Under the pieces are notes generated by a model. That model was given only the letters and a program-made list of their open reading frames with translations, made no database searches and was not told where the DNA came from. Both the position numbers and the translations under genes were made by a program. From Epinephelus fuscoguttatus (Eukaryota > Chordata > Actinopteri > Perciformes > Serranidae), in assembly GCF_011397635.1 (NCBI RefSeq), contig NC_064771.1, positions 18,167,379-18,231,378 on the forward strand: a stretch of 64,000 nucleotides of DNA, read 5' to 3'. Shown here in pieces: positions 33,801-44,825 of this stretch; within the stretch, counting starts at the first letter, position 1; the number at the start of each line of letters is the position of its first letter.

Positions 33801-36800
33801 CTTGGGCATGATTAAGGAATAATTGCGTAATCACTACACATACAACAGAGCTGGCTTTCACAGAGAGCAAACTGATTACAGTTGATGAAAATGGTCTAAT
33901 GCTCTCTTTTCCTTCAGTCTTTGCTGTCCCAGATCTGGTGGGGGGACATGAAGAGGAACACAGAGGTGTGGAAGCTCCTGCTCACCTTCTTCTGCCCCAT
34001 CCTCTGCTACACCAACCTCATCTCCTTCAGGTAAAATCCACTCTAGTACTTATTTATTTATTTATTTATTTATTATGCTTCTGCGCCTGCGATAGCCATA
34101 GCTGGAGGCATTCTGTTTTTGGGTTGTCCCTCCTTCCGTACATCTCTCCCACTTCTTGTGAAAGCAACATCTCAAGAACGCCTCGAGGGAATTTCTTCAA
34201 ATTTGGCAAAAACGTCCACTTGGACTCAGCAATGAATTGGTGAGATTTTGGTGGTCACAGGTCAAAGGTCGAAGTCAGTGTGACCTTGCATCCATCTCAT
34301 TTTCGTAAACAAGATATCTCCAGAACGCCTTATGGGAATTTCTTCAAATTTGGCAAAAACGTCCAGGCATGGATGTAAACTGTAAGAGAAACTTGCTGGT
34401 GTGCAAAGGCGTACAGCCTCATTAGCATTAGCTTTCAAAAGATTCAGATTTCAGGTCTGATACTTAACAACAAACTCCACCTCACAGGGAACAAGAGGAC
34501 CATCACCAAGACGATGAGGGGAAGCCTAACGAGGACGGGATGTGCAGGGACAACGACAGCCTCTACGGCACCACTGTCTTCTCTTTCTCGGACATCAAGC
34601 ACATGTATAAGTCTAAATAAATTCTAAAGTGATTTGGTTTGTCAAGTGGCGACAAACCAAATCAGAGTTTTGAATGGACATGATTTCAAAGGGACTGTTT
34701 TTTCTGTTGTGTTGATTGAAAATATGTCATTGTTATACCAGTGAAGCTGACGCACAAGGACCAATCACTCCCAGAACAGCAACCATTAAAGGTGAGTCCT
34801 CTTTAAACGCAGCACCTTCTAAAAAAGATGCATAAATGAATATTTTAAGCAGCCGTGACGAATGCAAGAAGCTCCTAATCCATGTCTGATAACCTTCCCT
34901 ACAGGCATACCCCAGTCACGCAGACCACCAAAGCGTCCGTTCATAGTGTCAAGATGGCGAGAGTTCTGGTTTGCACCCGTCACCTCATTTTTGGGCAACG
35001 TCCTGATGTACTTCCTCTTCCTCCTGCTGTTTGCGTACGTGCTGTTGGTGGACTTCAAGCCCCCGCCGCCTGATGGTCCGGCCATCACTGAGTATGTGCT
35101 GTACTTCTGGGTATTCACCATCGTGTGTGAGGAGATCCGGGAGGTAAGTGCGGAGACATCATGCTTGTTTCATGCATCTATGTCACATTTAACCACTGCA
35201 AAAGCAGATATGGCATAAAATCACTTCACACAAACAGCATTTATAAAGTATTTGGCTGTATTTAATGTTCTGTTTGTTTATGGGGTTTTTTTTTCTTCTC
35301 AAAGACGTTCTTTCTGGGGACGATGAGTTGGCGTCAGAGAATGAGAGTGTACATTCAGGATGTGTGGAACAAGTGTGACCTCACCGCTATCTCGCTGTTC
35401 ATCGTCGGAGTAATCTGCAGGTACGGACAACAGCTACACACAGGACTGTCTACAGTGTATATTACTACAGGATTATGCCAAAGTCGTCCACAGTATTAGC
35501 TCAGCTGACAGCCTTTAAAGTGCAGTTATATCAAATGACCACTAGACGGCGGTGTTATCATACTGTATCTGCTTCCCTATGTGTTTTAGGATGTTCAAAG
35601 TGTCATACGGATTTGGCCGGGAGTTCCTGTGTTTGGACTACATGGTCTTCACCCTCCGTCTCATTCACATCTTTGCCATTCACAAACAGCTGGGACCAAA
35701 AATCATCATTGTCAGCAAGATGGTGAGAAACATCACCACAAGTTCACATCATACCAGTGATTCTTAGCAGGATGTTTGTATTATAATGATGGAAAGACAA
35801 CTGTTTGCTCCTTTTCAGATGAAGGACGTCTTCTTCTTCCTGTTCTTCCTGATGGTGTGGCTCATGGCATACGGAGTAGCCAATCAGGCTTTGCTCTACG
35901 CCTACGACCCGAGCTTAGATCGCATCTTTCGCCGGGTTTTCTACAGACCGTACCTGCACATCTTTGGACAGATCCCTGTGGAGGAGATGGATGGTAAAAG
36001 GGCATCTTAAGAGAATAAAAGTTACAGTTTTAAAGTAGTCTAAGAATAATGTTGCAGCCTGTACTGGACATTTTTTCATATCCATTCCATTCCATCACTG
36101 TTATTGTGACGTGATAGCAGATTTATTTGATAAGTAGACATGTACAATATTTTTTAAAGTGCTGCAGTTGGTCAAGAAACTAGATTTTAGATTTACTGTA
36201 CTTCACCTGTACTGTGACTGATTCCTGTATATAATAGCAGAAAAAAAAAGTTAAATCACAAATGATGAAATTAAAGACAAACTAACAATGACAGTGAAAA
36301 AATAGTGAGAAGAAAAATAAAATAAGAGCTGATTTATACCGTACCAAACTCACACATGTAATGGAAAAAAAAGGAATAAAATGAAAAGATGGGACATATT
36401 TTAATCTTCTCTATATTTTTGTGTCTGTTCCAGTTGGAAAGACGTGGGACATGGAATGCACGCACAACATTACAATGATCGAGAATGGTGCGGAGCCGTG
36501 CAGGACGATGTATAGTAACTGGATAGTGGTCATTCTGCTGATTGTTTATCTACTGGTCACCAATATCCTGCTCATCAACCTGCTCATCGCCATGTTTAGG
36601 TAAAGAATAAGATTAAAGTCAGTCAGTCAGTCTGTCTCTGTGACCTCGCTGACACTATCACTCATCTCAACTCTCTCTGTTGCCTTTGTGTCCACGCAGC
36701 TACACCTTCTCTGAAGTGCAGGCGAACAGTGACATCTACTGGAAGTTCCAGCGCTACAACCTGATCGTCCAGTACCACTCCCGTCCCTCCCTGGCTCCTC

Positions 36801-39800
36801 CTTTCATCATCCTCTCGCACATCAATCTCTTTATTAAGAGGCAGATCCGCAAGGTGCCCTCTGTCAAGATCCACCACTTTGGTCAGTAGCGAGTCGAATT
36901 AATGTAACATCAATTACATCGCCTTCAGCTCAGCTGTTGTGGTTCCTGCTTTGTTCAGGCTGACATGAATGACAGCAGTGATAAAAAGCTTTTGCCTTCC
37001 TCTGTTAGTATTACAGTTAAAAGGGAAAGCAGCCAACAGGCTAATGACGTGGGAAACCATTCAGAAGGAGGACTTCCTGACCGCCCAGAGTAAGATCCAG
37101 AAAAGCAGCGATTCAGAGAGGCTCAAACGGATGTCTGTCAAGTGAGCACATCTTCCCAAACTAACACCGCACCAGCAAAATTACCTATTTTCTACCTCCA
37201 TCATACTGAGGTGAACGTGTCCTTTTTTAGGGTGGATGGTGTGCTCAAACACGTGACTGAAAGCAGAGACTTTGAACACAGGCTGAGAGCTCTGGAGAAT
37301 GAGGTAAAACTAAAGAACACTTTTCAAACTGAGCTCATCATCTGCGGCATTTGTGTCGCTCTTGATACTGCTATAAAAGAGCCCGTCTGCTCAGGCAACC
37401 CCTCCTGTGTAAGGGTTAAATAAATGTCATCCATCACGATATAGCAGGGCTGGGTGCATCATGACAACTACAACACTATGTTCTGATACTGATATCACAA
37501 TGTGTGTTTATGTATGGGAAAATCACATACTTGTTAGGACAATACGCTTATTTGTTCTGTTGGTGAGAATCAGATAAGAAGAAAATTACCACTCTCGTCT
37601 GTACAGTAAATGTGGAGCTACTACACAGCCCACAGAAGGTTAGAGTAGCTTATCTTAGCTTAGCTTAGCTTAGCTTAGAATACTGAGGGTAAACAGCTAG
37701 TCTAAAAACAACAGTTGACTGTTTTAGCGAGGGTTATGTGCCTGACTATTTCTTGACCGGGACCAATAACTTCCTGGAATCTCCGCTAGTTGCCTGGCAA
37801 CTGCTCAGAGCCAAGAAATGTGCATTAAACATACATTTTTCTAAATAAAGAGTATATATGGTTTTGGATGCAGAGAGCTGTAATTATCACGTCACTTCCT
37901 GAGAGCCTCGTAACCACAGTAACCTGGTCATTTAAAAACACTTTTGAAACTATATTCAACCAGCAAAGTGAAATCTCACATTTCGTGCATACTTACACTT
38001 AAACTGAAGCGGTATTGACATCACATTCCCTGAAGGCACTGTCACTCATGATTCCACACCCCTCTCAGTTGATGCCATGCCCCCACGCCACATCAGGATC
38101 AAAAGTCTAAAACTCAAAAAACAGATTTGAAAGTGAAAAAAAAAAAAAAGATCTGAAAGTGGGGAAAAAAAAGATCTGAAAGTGAAAGCAAGATTTGAAA
38201 GTGAAAAAAATGAGATTTGAAACTGTAAAAAATAAGATCTGGATCTGAAAAGATGAAACATGCAACTGAAAAAAATAAGACCTCAAATGTTAAAATATAT
38301 ATAGAAGTGAAAAGTGAAAATAAATTCTTCATTCAAAAGAATTACCAAAGTGAATCAAAATTATATTTAACCTGAAAAAATGTTTCATACACTTATTTTT
38401 ATTTTGAATACATTGTTGTATTTTTCAAAATTCAAGATTAACACATGAATTTTCAGTTTCAAATTTTATTTTTTCAAGTACAAAACTTTTGACACTAATG
38501 TAGCTCCATAAAATATTATGTTAGTATGGAATTACTTATTTGGTTTTAGTATGGATTAAAAACAAGGTATAATATATGTTTCTCTTCCTGTTAAACTGAT
38601 TCGGAGCTGCCATATGGATGTACATATGTAGCGCACAGATTACGCCACTAGAGGTCAGTCTCTGTTCGTGCAATACAGCTGAGCTTAGAAAGAAGCCAAC
38701 TGTGAGAGGTGAAAATAACATTTACAGGACAAGTAAAGAAAAATGCCTCAGAGGTCTCCTAGTTAATCAATTAAATATGACTCTATGGAATCATGAAAAC
38801 ATCGCCACATATAACTTTATCTTAAGACGACATCTTACAACTGCAAAAGCAGTCTTATTAGCCACATGCTTTTATTCAGCTACTAGTCTTCCACCACCAC
38901 CTTAGACTGAGAGCCAGGTCCCGCCCTCATGGTGTTTCTGCTACCTTTTTATCATTACTATTTCCTGTTAGCCTGTATCGTGGGCCATCACATGTTGATA
39001 ACAAGCACCTCCAACTCGGGGCTGTTTGGTCTCAGGGGGCCTAATTTTTCTGGTAAAATTATGTGAATGCAAATATTAGGGTGCTACATCAGCATGAATA
39101 GTCATACAAGTATGAAATTTGGCAAGGAGTTTCCTGAGACAAAGGGGAAAGTAGAAAAATAAGATTCTGGGGCTTGCTGCCATTTTATTTCAAAATATTG
39201 CACACAACAACCCCCCCCCCCCCCCCCCCCCAAAAAAAATGACTATCTGTTTGACAAATTTTCATCACTTTGTGTTTATATTACTAATTTCATTTTGAGC
39301 CAAGGTTGACCTTTCTGTCTTGAAAATTATACTTGCTTTTGCCTAAATTTGTCACTATATTTGTATTTATATCTATAAATGCATGATATTCTATGGGCCG
39401 TAAGTATTTTAAACCAACAGGACTTCTCTAACTTGGCTAGTTGCATGTTATACACATATCAATATAGGCTTGACGATGTCATATATGCTACAATAACTTC
39501 TATCACTTTCAGCTTTAAGTTTTTTTGTTTGTTTTTTTACTCAAAAACATCATGTACCGCACACCCCAGTGACATGTAAGGACGGCATGAAGGTGTGAAA
39601 AAATAGCTACAGCCCAAGCCAAGTATAATGTGTGAAGTAGTAAGATGCAGAGGTGGTGATAGCTGGATTTGGTTACCGTTACACAGAGCAAGGCGAGCTG
39701 TTACACCCTGGTACCAGTCCTTATGCTAAGTTAAGCTAACTGGCTGCTTGTGGTAGCCTCGTATTAACAGGCACATATGAGAGTCGACCTCTTAGCCTGC

Positions 39801-40345
39801 TCTCTGCCATAAAGCAAATAAATGTTCCCAGATGACAAACTTTTAAGGAAATGCCTGATATTAATTGACCATTTTCAGCTCCAAAAACTCTTCTGCTTGT
39901 AGCATTAAGACAAAATCCCACAACATGATTGCACTGATGTTCAAAGCTTGGGAAGTGTCGACACAAGGCCCCAGCCCACTGCATGGCATTATTGTTACTG
40001 TATTCTAATACACAGCTTTCTGCTCTTTTGATCCTCCTCCTCAGATGGAGTACTGCTCAAGTGCTCTCAGCTGGATCGTGGATACTTTGGCTCAAGGCAG
40101 CACATTCAAACCCCCTCGGCCTCCACCTACGCTTAGAGGTACAAAGTCAGATCATGCAAGTTTCTTTCCAGGAACAAGTGAAACTACATGCTTAAAGTCA
40201 TGGGTTTATTTTCACCAAGCTTGCGTGACTAGTTTTCTCTTTATGTTTAGTGCCGTTAGCCTCAAGTCATTTATACTTAACATGCTTTGTAACATTTCTT
40301 CCTCTTCACACAGATTCGTTCCCGTCCTCTTCCAATTCCACCTGA
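21866..40345 (+). CDS. trpm4: TRPM4, Ca2+-activated monovalent cation channel
   Basis: This encodes a plasma-membrane channel that opens on cytosolic Ca2+ and passes Na+/K+. There are 28 coding exons: 21866-21928, 25004-25065, 25182-25359, 25629-25809, 26860-27029, 27289-27466, 28145-28209, 28310-28543, 30625-30727, 31319-31440, 31566-31862, 31980-32081, 32206-32334, 32420-32549, 32831-32976, 33918-34030, 34488-34604, 34742-34791, 34905-35143, 35305-35420, 35590-35722, 35819-35993, 36434-36599, 36700-36881, 37009-37141, 37231-37303, 40045-40138, 40314-40345. They are in frame throughout, giving 1260 residues (human 1214). The TRPM homology region starts at SWIPKI and includes GAWILTAG and [11 protein letters not shown]. 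Transmembrane segments start near residue 845. The S5 segment contains [14 protein letters not shown], the pore filter [10 protein letters not shown] lies near 1025-1034, and S6 ends LLIAMFSYTF, followed by the TRP helix. The C-terminal coiled coil is near 1200-1240 ([10 protein letters not shown]). The protein ends SSSNST. Exon 1 is inferred from an ATG frame with a GT donor in phase. Confidence 0.93.
22722..22823. repeat. Short foldback repeat in trpm4 intron 1
   Basis: The left arm ATGGCTGCATTCCATTTAGG at 22722 is the inverse of the right arm, which ends CTAAATGGAACGCAGCCAT. Arms are about 27 bases with a few mismatches. The palindrome makes both strands appear to encode MAAFHL-type peptides, which is an artefact. 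Confidence 0.75.
23556..24206. mobile_element. Foldback DNA element with internal 32-bp tandem repeats (trpm4 intron 1)
   Basis: The ends are inverted copies: atatcttcctgagacc at 23556-23571 and ggtctcaggaggatat at 24191-24206, with one mismatch. Inside, 23658-23830 holds about five 32-bp units (acaataattaagtctcattg and variants). The palindrome gtcctcatatgaggac also occurs near the right end. No transposase frame is present. Confidence 0.65.
23658..23830. repeat. 32-bp minisatellite, about five units
   Basis: Each unit reads acaataattaagtctcattg plus about 12 more bases containing tcctcgaac. Units differ by a few substitutions. There are no unique spacers between units, so it is not a CRISPR array. 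Confidence 0.8.
24418..24482. repeat. Dispersed repeat fragment shared with 11897-11976
   Basis: gattttcagtggccccatct, then gaaaaacttctgggggcgcc, is similar to gattttcagcacaaccatct and gaaaagtttctggggatgcc in the other copy. This is a short, old fragment of unknown class in trpm4 intron 1. Confidence 0.55.
29631..30310. other. Long trpm4 intron 8 stretch with candidate repeat start
   Basis: The intron 28544-30624 contains no recognised exon. A TTAAGGTACACTATGCAGGA-like start near 29630 looks like the end of a fish interspersed element, but I could not find its other end. A GAGA tract lies at 30096-30118. Confidence 0.35.
30783..31082. mobile_element. MITE with about 55-bp inverted ends and TTAA borders (trpm4 intron 9)
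   Basis: The left end TTAAAGGGATAGTGCACCCA, running through the Atatgc near 30840, is mirrored by the right end. The right end runs from gcatatgggtgagtagataa to GCGCACTATCCCTTTAA at 31082. TTAA stands at both borders. It is a non-coding 300-bp foldback element lying between trpm4 exons 9 and 10, clear of both splice sites. Confidence 0.85.
33385..33412. repeat. Short (GGATGA)n tract in trpm4 intron 15
   Basis: Four to five hexamer units (gaggat) in the 0.94-kb intron 32977-33917, which is otherwise unremarkable. Confidence 0.7.
34050..34370. repeat. (TTTA)n tract and about 147-bp tandem repeat in trpm4 intron 16
   Basis: (TTTA)n lies at about 34050-34073. After it, the block gaatttcttcaaatttggca followed by aaaacgtcca occurs at about 34188-34220 and again at 34335-34366, each preceded by an AGAACGCCT-like word. 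The offset is about 147 bases, so one full period and part of another are present. Confidence 0.7.
37630..37720. repeat. (TTAGC)n-rich dispersed repeat fragment
   Basis: It has several TTAGC units (ttagcttagcttagcttagc) followed by ctgagggtaaacagctagtc. It lies in the 2.7-kb trpm4 intron 26 (37304-40044) and is related to fragments at 1840, 39725 and 42210. Confidence 0.6.
38905..39240. repeat. Dispersed repeat copy ending in a poly-C tract (trpm4 intron 26)
   Basis: gagccaggtcccgccctcat and tatttcctgttagcctgtat match 11760-11830, and aaaaataagattctggggct matches 13057-13080. A poly-C run of more than 15 bases followed by poly-A lies at about 39211-39238. Confidence 0.6.
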
Positions 40346-40839
40346 TTCAGCCTCTGTGGTGCCTTTACTTGCTCAGGGTCGGTATAAGAAGAGATTTAAA
40401 CGCTTTTACCTCGGCTGCTCCCCCAGTCGTACTGTTTGCCAGCCACGTTCATCACTGGACTCTGTTACGGAATAGTTTTAAATGTTCTCAACTACAAAAG
40501 CATGTAGCAGAGATCACTACTTGTTGCAGTATTGATTACATGCCAAAGCTGATATTTTACGGGTGCAATCAATCTTATAAGAATGCCAAAGTCAAGTGTA
40601 TATATTTATGATGTGGCATGATATATTTTATGTTTTGATTTCCTATCATGTCTTTACTGCTGTTATTTTTAAGGTTTTTGTAGAGGTTTTTACTGCGATA
40701 TATGATATAGTTAACAGGGATTACATTGAATGTCACTGATGTGCATGTGCATATTGTGATACTGTTGTGTTCAGTTACTTTCTGGCAACCTTAAATGTTG
40801 AATCATGTATTTGTGTTGCGACATTACTTTATTCTGTTC

Positions 40840-40845
40840 AATAAA
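40840..40845 (+). promoter_or_regulatory. Polyadenylation signal of trpm4
   Basis: AATAAA about 495 bases after the stop codon in an AT-rich 3' UTR. The dispersed repeat begins about 75 bases further on. Confidence 0.7.
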
Positions 40846-40917
40846 TTGTATATACGGTGTAATGAATGAGTTATTTCTGTTACTGTTGTGTAGGGAAATT
40901 TTCTTATGCATTTTTGC

Positions 40918-41214
40918 TTATCCTGTTGGGGGTTGCGGGAGGGCTGGAGCCTATCCCAGCTGACATTGGGCGAGAGGCAGGGTACACCCTGGACAGGTTG
41001 CCAGACTATCACAGGGCTGACACATAGAAACAGACAACCATTCACACTCACGGCCAATTTAGAGTCACCAATTAACCTGCATGTCTTTGTACTGTGGGAG
41101 GAAGCCGGAGTACCTGGAGAAAATGCTGACATGGGGAGAACATGCAAACTCCACACACAAGGGCTCCCTTTTGCTGTGAGGCGACAGTGCTAACCAGTAC
41201 ACCACTGACACCCG
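40918..41214 (-). repeat. Dispersed teleost repeat copy A (tRNA-like/SINE-like class not resolved)
   Basis: On the - strand it contains the family core tcctcccacagtncaaagac and gcaggttaattggtgactct. It shares this with copies B (about 49998-50258) and C (53089-53332). Here the copy extends to the tgggataggctccagccctc end. Frames in it encode the recurring peptide KTCRLIGD, which reflects the repeat and not a protein. Confidence 0.75.
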
Positions 41215-41384
41215 CCAAATAACGGTATTATTTTTTTTCTAAATATAGCGATTTTGATAAAACAGAAGTTTTTAAATTAGTCTGTCACAGCAGAGATGGA
41301 GTGCTTTTTTTGTATGATCCAGAGATACATTCTTCCTAAAAGTCATGTGACTCTGAAAATACTGCTTGCAAAGTTATCACCCTA

Positions 41385-41819
41385 AGAGGCCGTTTACATG
41401 TACACGGTGATTTTGATAAACGGAGACATCTTCCTTCGTTTGTGTCCTTCGTTTACACGCAAACGGAGATTTCTCCTCTGAAAACGAGTCTTTCTAAAAA
41501 CTCCGGCCAGAGTGGAGATTTTGGAAAACTCCGTTGGCGCGTTTGCATGTAAACTGAGATAAACGGAGATAGACGGAGTTATAGGCAGCCGACGTCACAG
41601 TATGCGCCAGAACTTGCGCCTGTGTCAAAAGTGCGACCTATGTTGCTATGGTGACAGTGGATACATGGAAGGCTTGAGCTTCTCGTTACACTGCCACCTA
41701 CAGGTTTGGCATGCTCTTGTGTATATATACATGGGTAAGTGTAAACGAAGATCTTTTTGAAAACGGAGACGGTGAAATGTCCGTTTGTGAAAATAGCCGG
41801 CCAAGTGTAAACGGCCTCT
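41385..41819. mobile_element. Foldback/MITE-type element with AGAGGCCGTTTACA ends
   Basis: The left end AGAGGCCGTTTACATG and the right end TGTAAACGGCCTCT are inverse copies. Sub-terminal AAACGGAGA words repeat many times in both orientations (for example 41420-41480, 41565-41575, 41760-41770). No coding capacity was seen. I could not find a convincing target duplication. Confidence 0.7.
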
Positions 41820-44800
41820 GAGACCTCGTCAGTCCCCAGAGGGTGAATGACGCACACCTAGGTGTAATCACTCACCTGATTCATGTGTGATCACTGAATG
41901 TTAGGAAGGGCTCTGGCCTTGCCTCTGTAGGACACATTTCGGAAGGATCCTTGACTTTGAGAAGTACCAACAGAGAGGTGCTGAGAGAATCAATAAGTTG
42001 CACACAGCTCTACAGTGAAATGAGATTTTGCCTCTTTTAAACAGTCAAATTTGCAGTTAAGTTGCACTTGATTGGACAAAATTGCAAGGTCGCGCAGAAT
42101 TCACAGGGCTGAATTTGCATTGAAATCCTAGAGTGACTGAATAATCAGTGTCAGTTACAGGTTAGTTAGTTACAGGTGCTGGTATTTGTCATGTATCCCC
42201 CTGTTCCCAGTCGGCATGCTAAGCTAAGCTAAGCTAACTAGCTGCTGGCTCCAGCCACGTATTTAATACACAAATATTAGAGTGGTATTGATCGTCTCAT
42301 CTAACTCTTGGCAAGAAAGCAAATATGTGTCCTTCCCAAAATGCTGAACGAATCCTTTAATGATGAATAATCATGATTAATGTCCGGCCCTTCTTGTTTA
42401 GCTTATGAAACACTGCAGGCAAGAAAGAAATGAAACCTGGTACTTTCGTGTCAGGAGTAACACACCCTATGTCTGTGAAAATCAAGTTGGTACAATGACA
42501 ACTATTTAAATGCAAACTACATGTGGCACTAAATCATGCAAATTTAACAAGAGAATCACTGAAGCAAAGTGTGACTAGAACATAGGAGTGAGATAGTTGG
42601 GTGTACTGTAAAGAGAAGAGGATATGGATAGTTTAAAAGGTGCACCATGGTGCTGAGTTTCAGTTTGCCAGAGCTCTATTGAAGGTCACATAGTGGAGCG
42701 AGGCTATTGAAGGAGCCTTTACTGTAAATAGCCGGCTGGGCCACCTGTCAATCGCAGCGGCAGCTCACACCGAGAGAGGCGGTGTCATCACTTTCTGCCT
42801 GGCTTGCCTTCTCACTGCATGACGGCTGCATGTGCAAATATGTACCCGTGTAAGTGAGCATGTGTGCAGTTTCTGAGTTTGATTTAAACTCGCCTCATTT
42901 CACACAACCTGCAACACCACTGTGTCACATGCCCCATCCTGTGTCTCTCACTGGTCTTCCTAATGAAATCCCTGTGATAAAAACATTCTGTGCCTCACAT
43001 GTGATGCATTTCTTTGCCGTGTCAGTTGCTGCACATGTGCACGTCGCCATCATCTCCATTTCCGTCTATTTACATCCATTCCATACATCATCCTGACATG
43101 TTCTCCTCTGCTTTGAGACTGGCAAGCAGATACTACCAGCACTGTTGAGACTGTGTCTGGGAGGTGTTGGTTTAACCTCATGGTTACTTTATAAGCCACT
43201 GTTAAAGGGTGCATTATTACTAATACTACTGTTTGTAATCATTTCTATTATTTTTTACCTCCAATGACCCCTTATTAAAATGTTCAGTAGAGTTGAGTGC
43301 ACATGCAGTCCTGAGTTTCAGCCAGGTTTAATAATAGATTTAATTAAAGAGAAGAATGTATTGGTGCGCCTAATTACAACTCCAACGACTTTATTGGGCA
43401 GAGTAAACTGCAAAAGTCAGAGGTGTGGGAGTTGGTGAATACCATCGGTTCTTCTGAATGTGTCTCATTTAAAACTTCTCAAAGGTGCACTAATTGAGAA
43501 AAATCAATCCTAATAAACTGGCTTAAACCCTGTACCACCTACTTTGGTATGGAATAAGTTTGGAAATATTTAAAATGAAAAAATTGGGAAACAAAATCTT
43601 TAAAGTCTGGAATAAATGGATTGAATTTATGACCTCATTCTGAGCAGACTTTGTACAACTCCATTAATGTTTCATCTTCCTTTCCCCTCCTTGAAAGGAA
43701 TGATAGAAATATACTCCCTTAGTACTAAGGTAATGCTTTTTTTCAAGTAGGGGGAAAAAAAATACAACTTTTCTGTCATTTATTTTAATTCTTCATTATT
43801 TTATTTCATATTATTTTATTAAATTATTATATGCAGGCAAATATTGTAAGCATCCTTTCTGTATCTTTTTGTTTAATAAAACCAATATTTTTATTTAGTT
43901 TTTTTTTATTTATTTATTTTTTATTTTTTAAATGATGCAGGTGCGATTCGGGAAAAAGATTGTTGATTCATTCCCAGGTCATCAAATAAAGCTGCTTTAT
44001 GAGTGAACCATCAACCAAACAAATCAGTATTTGACGACCAATCAGCCGTCTTTCTCCAGAATTGCATACTGCACCTTTAACTGTAAAATCATGTATTTTA
44101 ATTTAATTTATTTAGTCTTTATTGGATCATTTCTTTTCTGGGGGATTCACAGGCCTGTTGAACTCACATGCAAGTAGGTAAAAAAACCAAACATAATTAA
44201 TAAATGAATAAATAAAACAAAAATAATGACAATAGTAATAAATAATAGACATTATTGTATTATGTACCCACACCTTTATATAAAGTGTAGCACTATGACA
44301 ATTAAAACTTGCTCTGGAATTATTTAAAGTCAGTAATTAAATGTCTCCCTATGTTCTTTGACCTCCCCTCTCCCCTCCCTCCTGCGGTCTAACACCCCCC
44401 TGCCTGCCCTAAGCACACACCCACCTCTCTAATACACTGGGTTAAGGGCATCAGGAGCATTCTTCCCGGACATGTGCCCCTGTCACTCATACACAGACAG
44501 GCACACAACCACACCACACCACACACCCAGTTGTGTTTCCACTGTGTCCTCTGTGTTCCCAGCACAAGACTGGCACTCTGCTCTGTTGGTCTTGTCAACG
44601 CAGCCCTCCTCCGCCCGTCTGTCTCTGCAGCTTGGAGCAAAGACTTGAACAATATCACTGAATCACCTGCAGCTCTGTGACGTTTTCTGTGGATTTAATT
44701 TTTTTCAAGTGTTAAAAACCCACTGATTGTCTTTGTTTTTGGTGGAAGAAACAGCAGAGACAATCATCCAGTGTGGATTTGTAGTTTAGAAGAGGTCCTC

Positions 44801-44825
44801 TGTGTGGCTGTGTAAGTCTTCCAAA
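41820..44825. other. Intergenic region trpm4 to hrc
   Basis: No gene was recognised. It holds a (TTAGC)-type repeat fragment at about 42205-42355, T-rich and ATTT-rich blocks (43740-43930) and an ACC/CA-rich stretch (44500-44530). The hrc promoter should lie in the last few hundred bases, but I see no clear TATA element. Confidence 0.5.

Noticed and set aside
40045-40611. 188-codon open frame continuing past trpm4 exon 27
   Set aside because: Read-through into an intron. The real exon ends at the 40139 donor and joins the short last exon at 40314.
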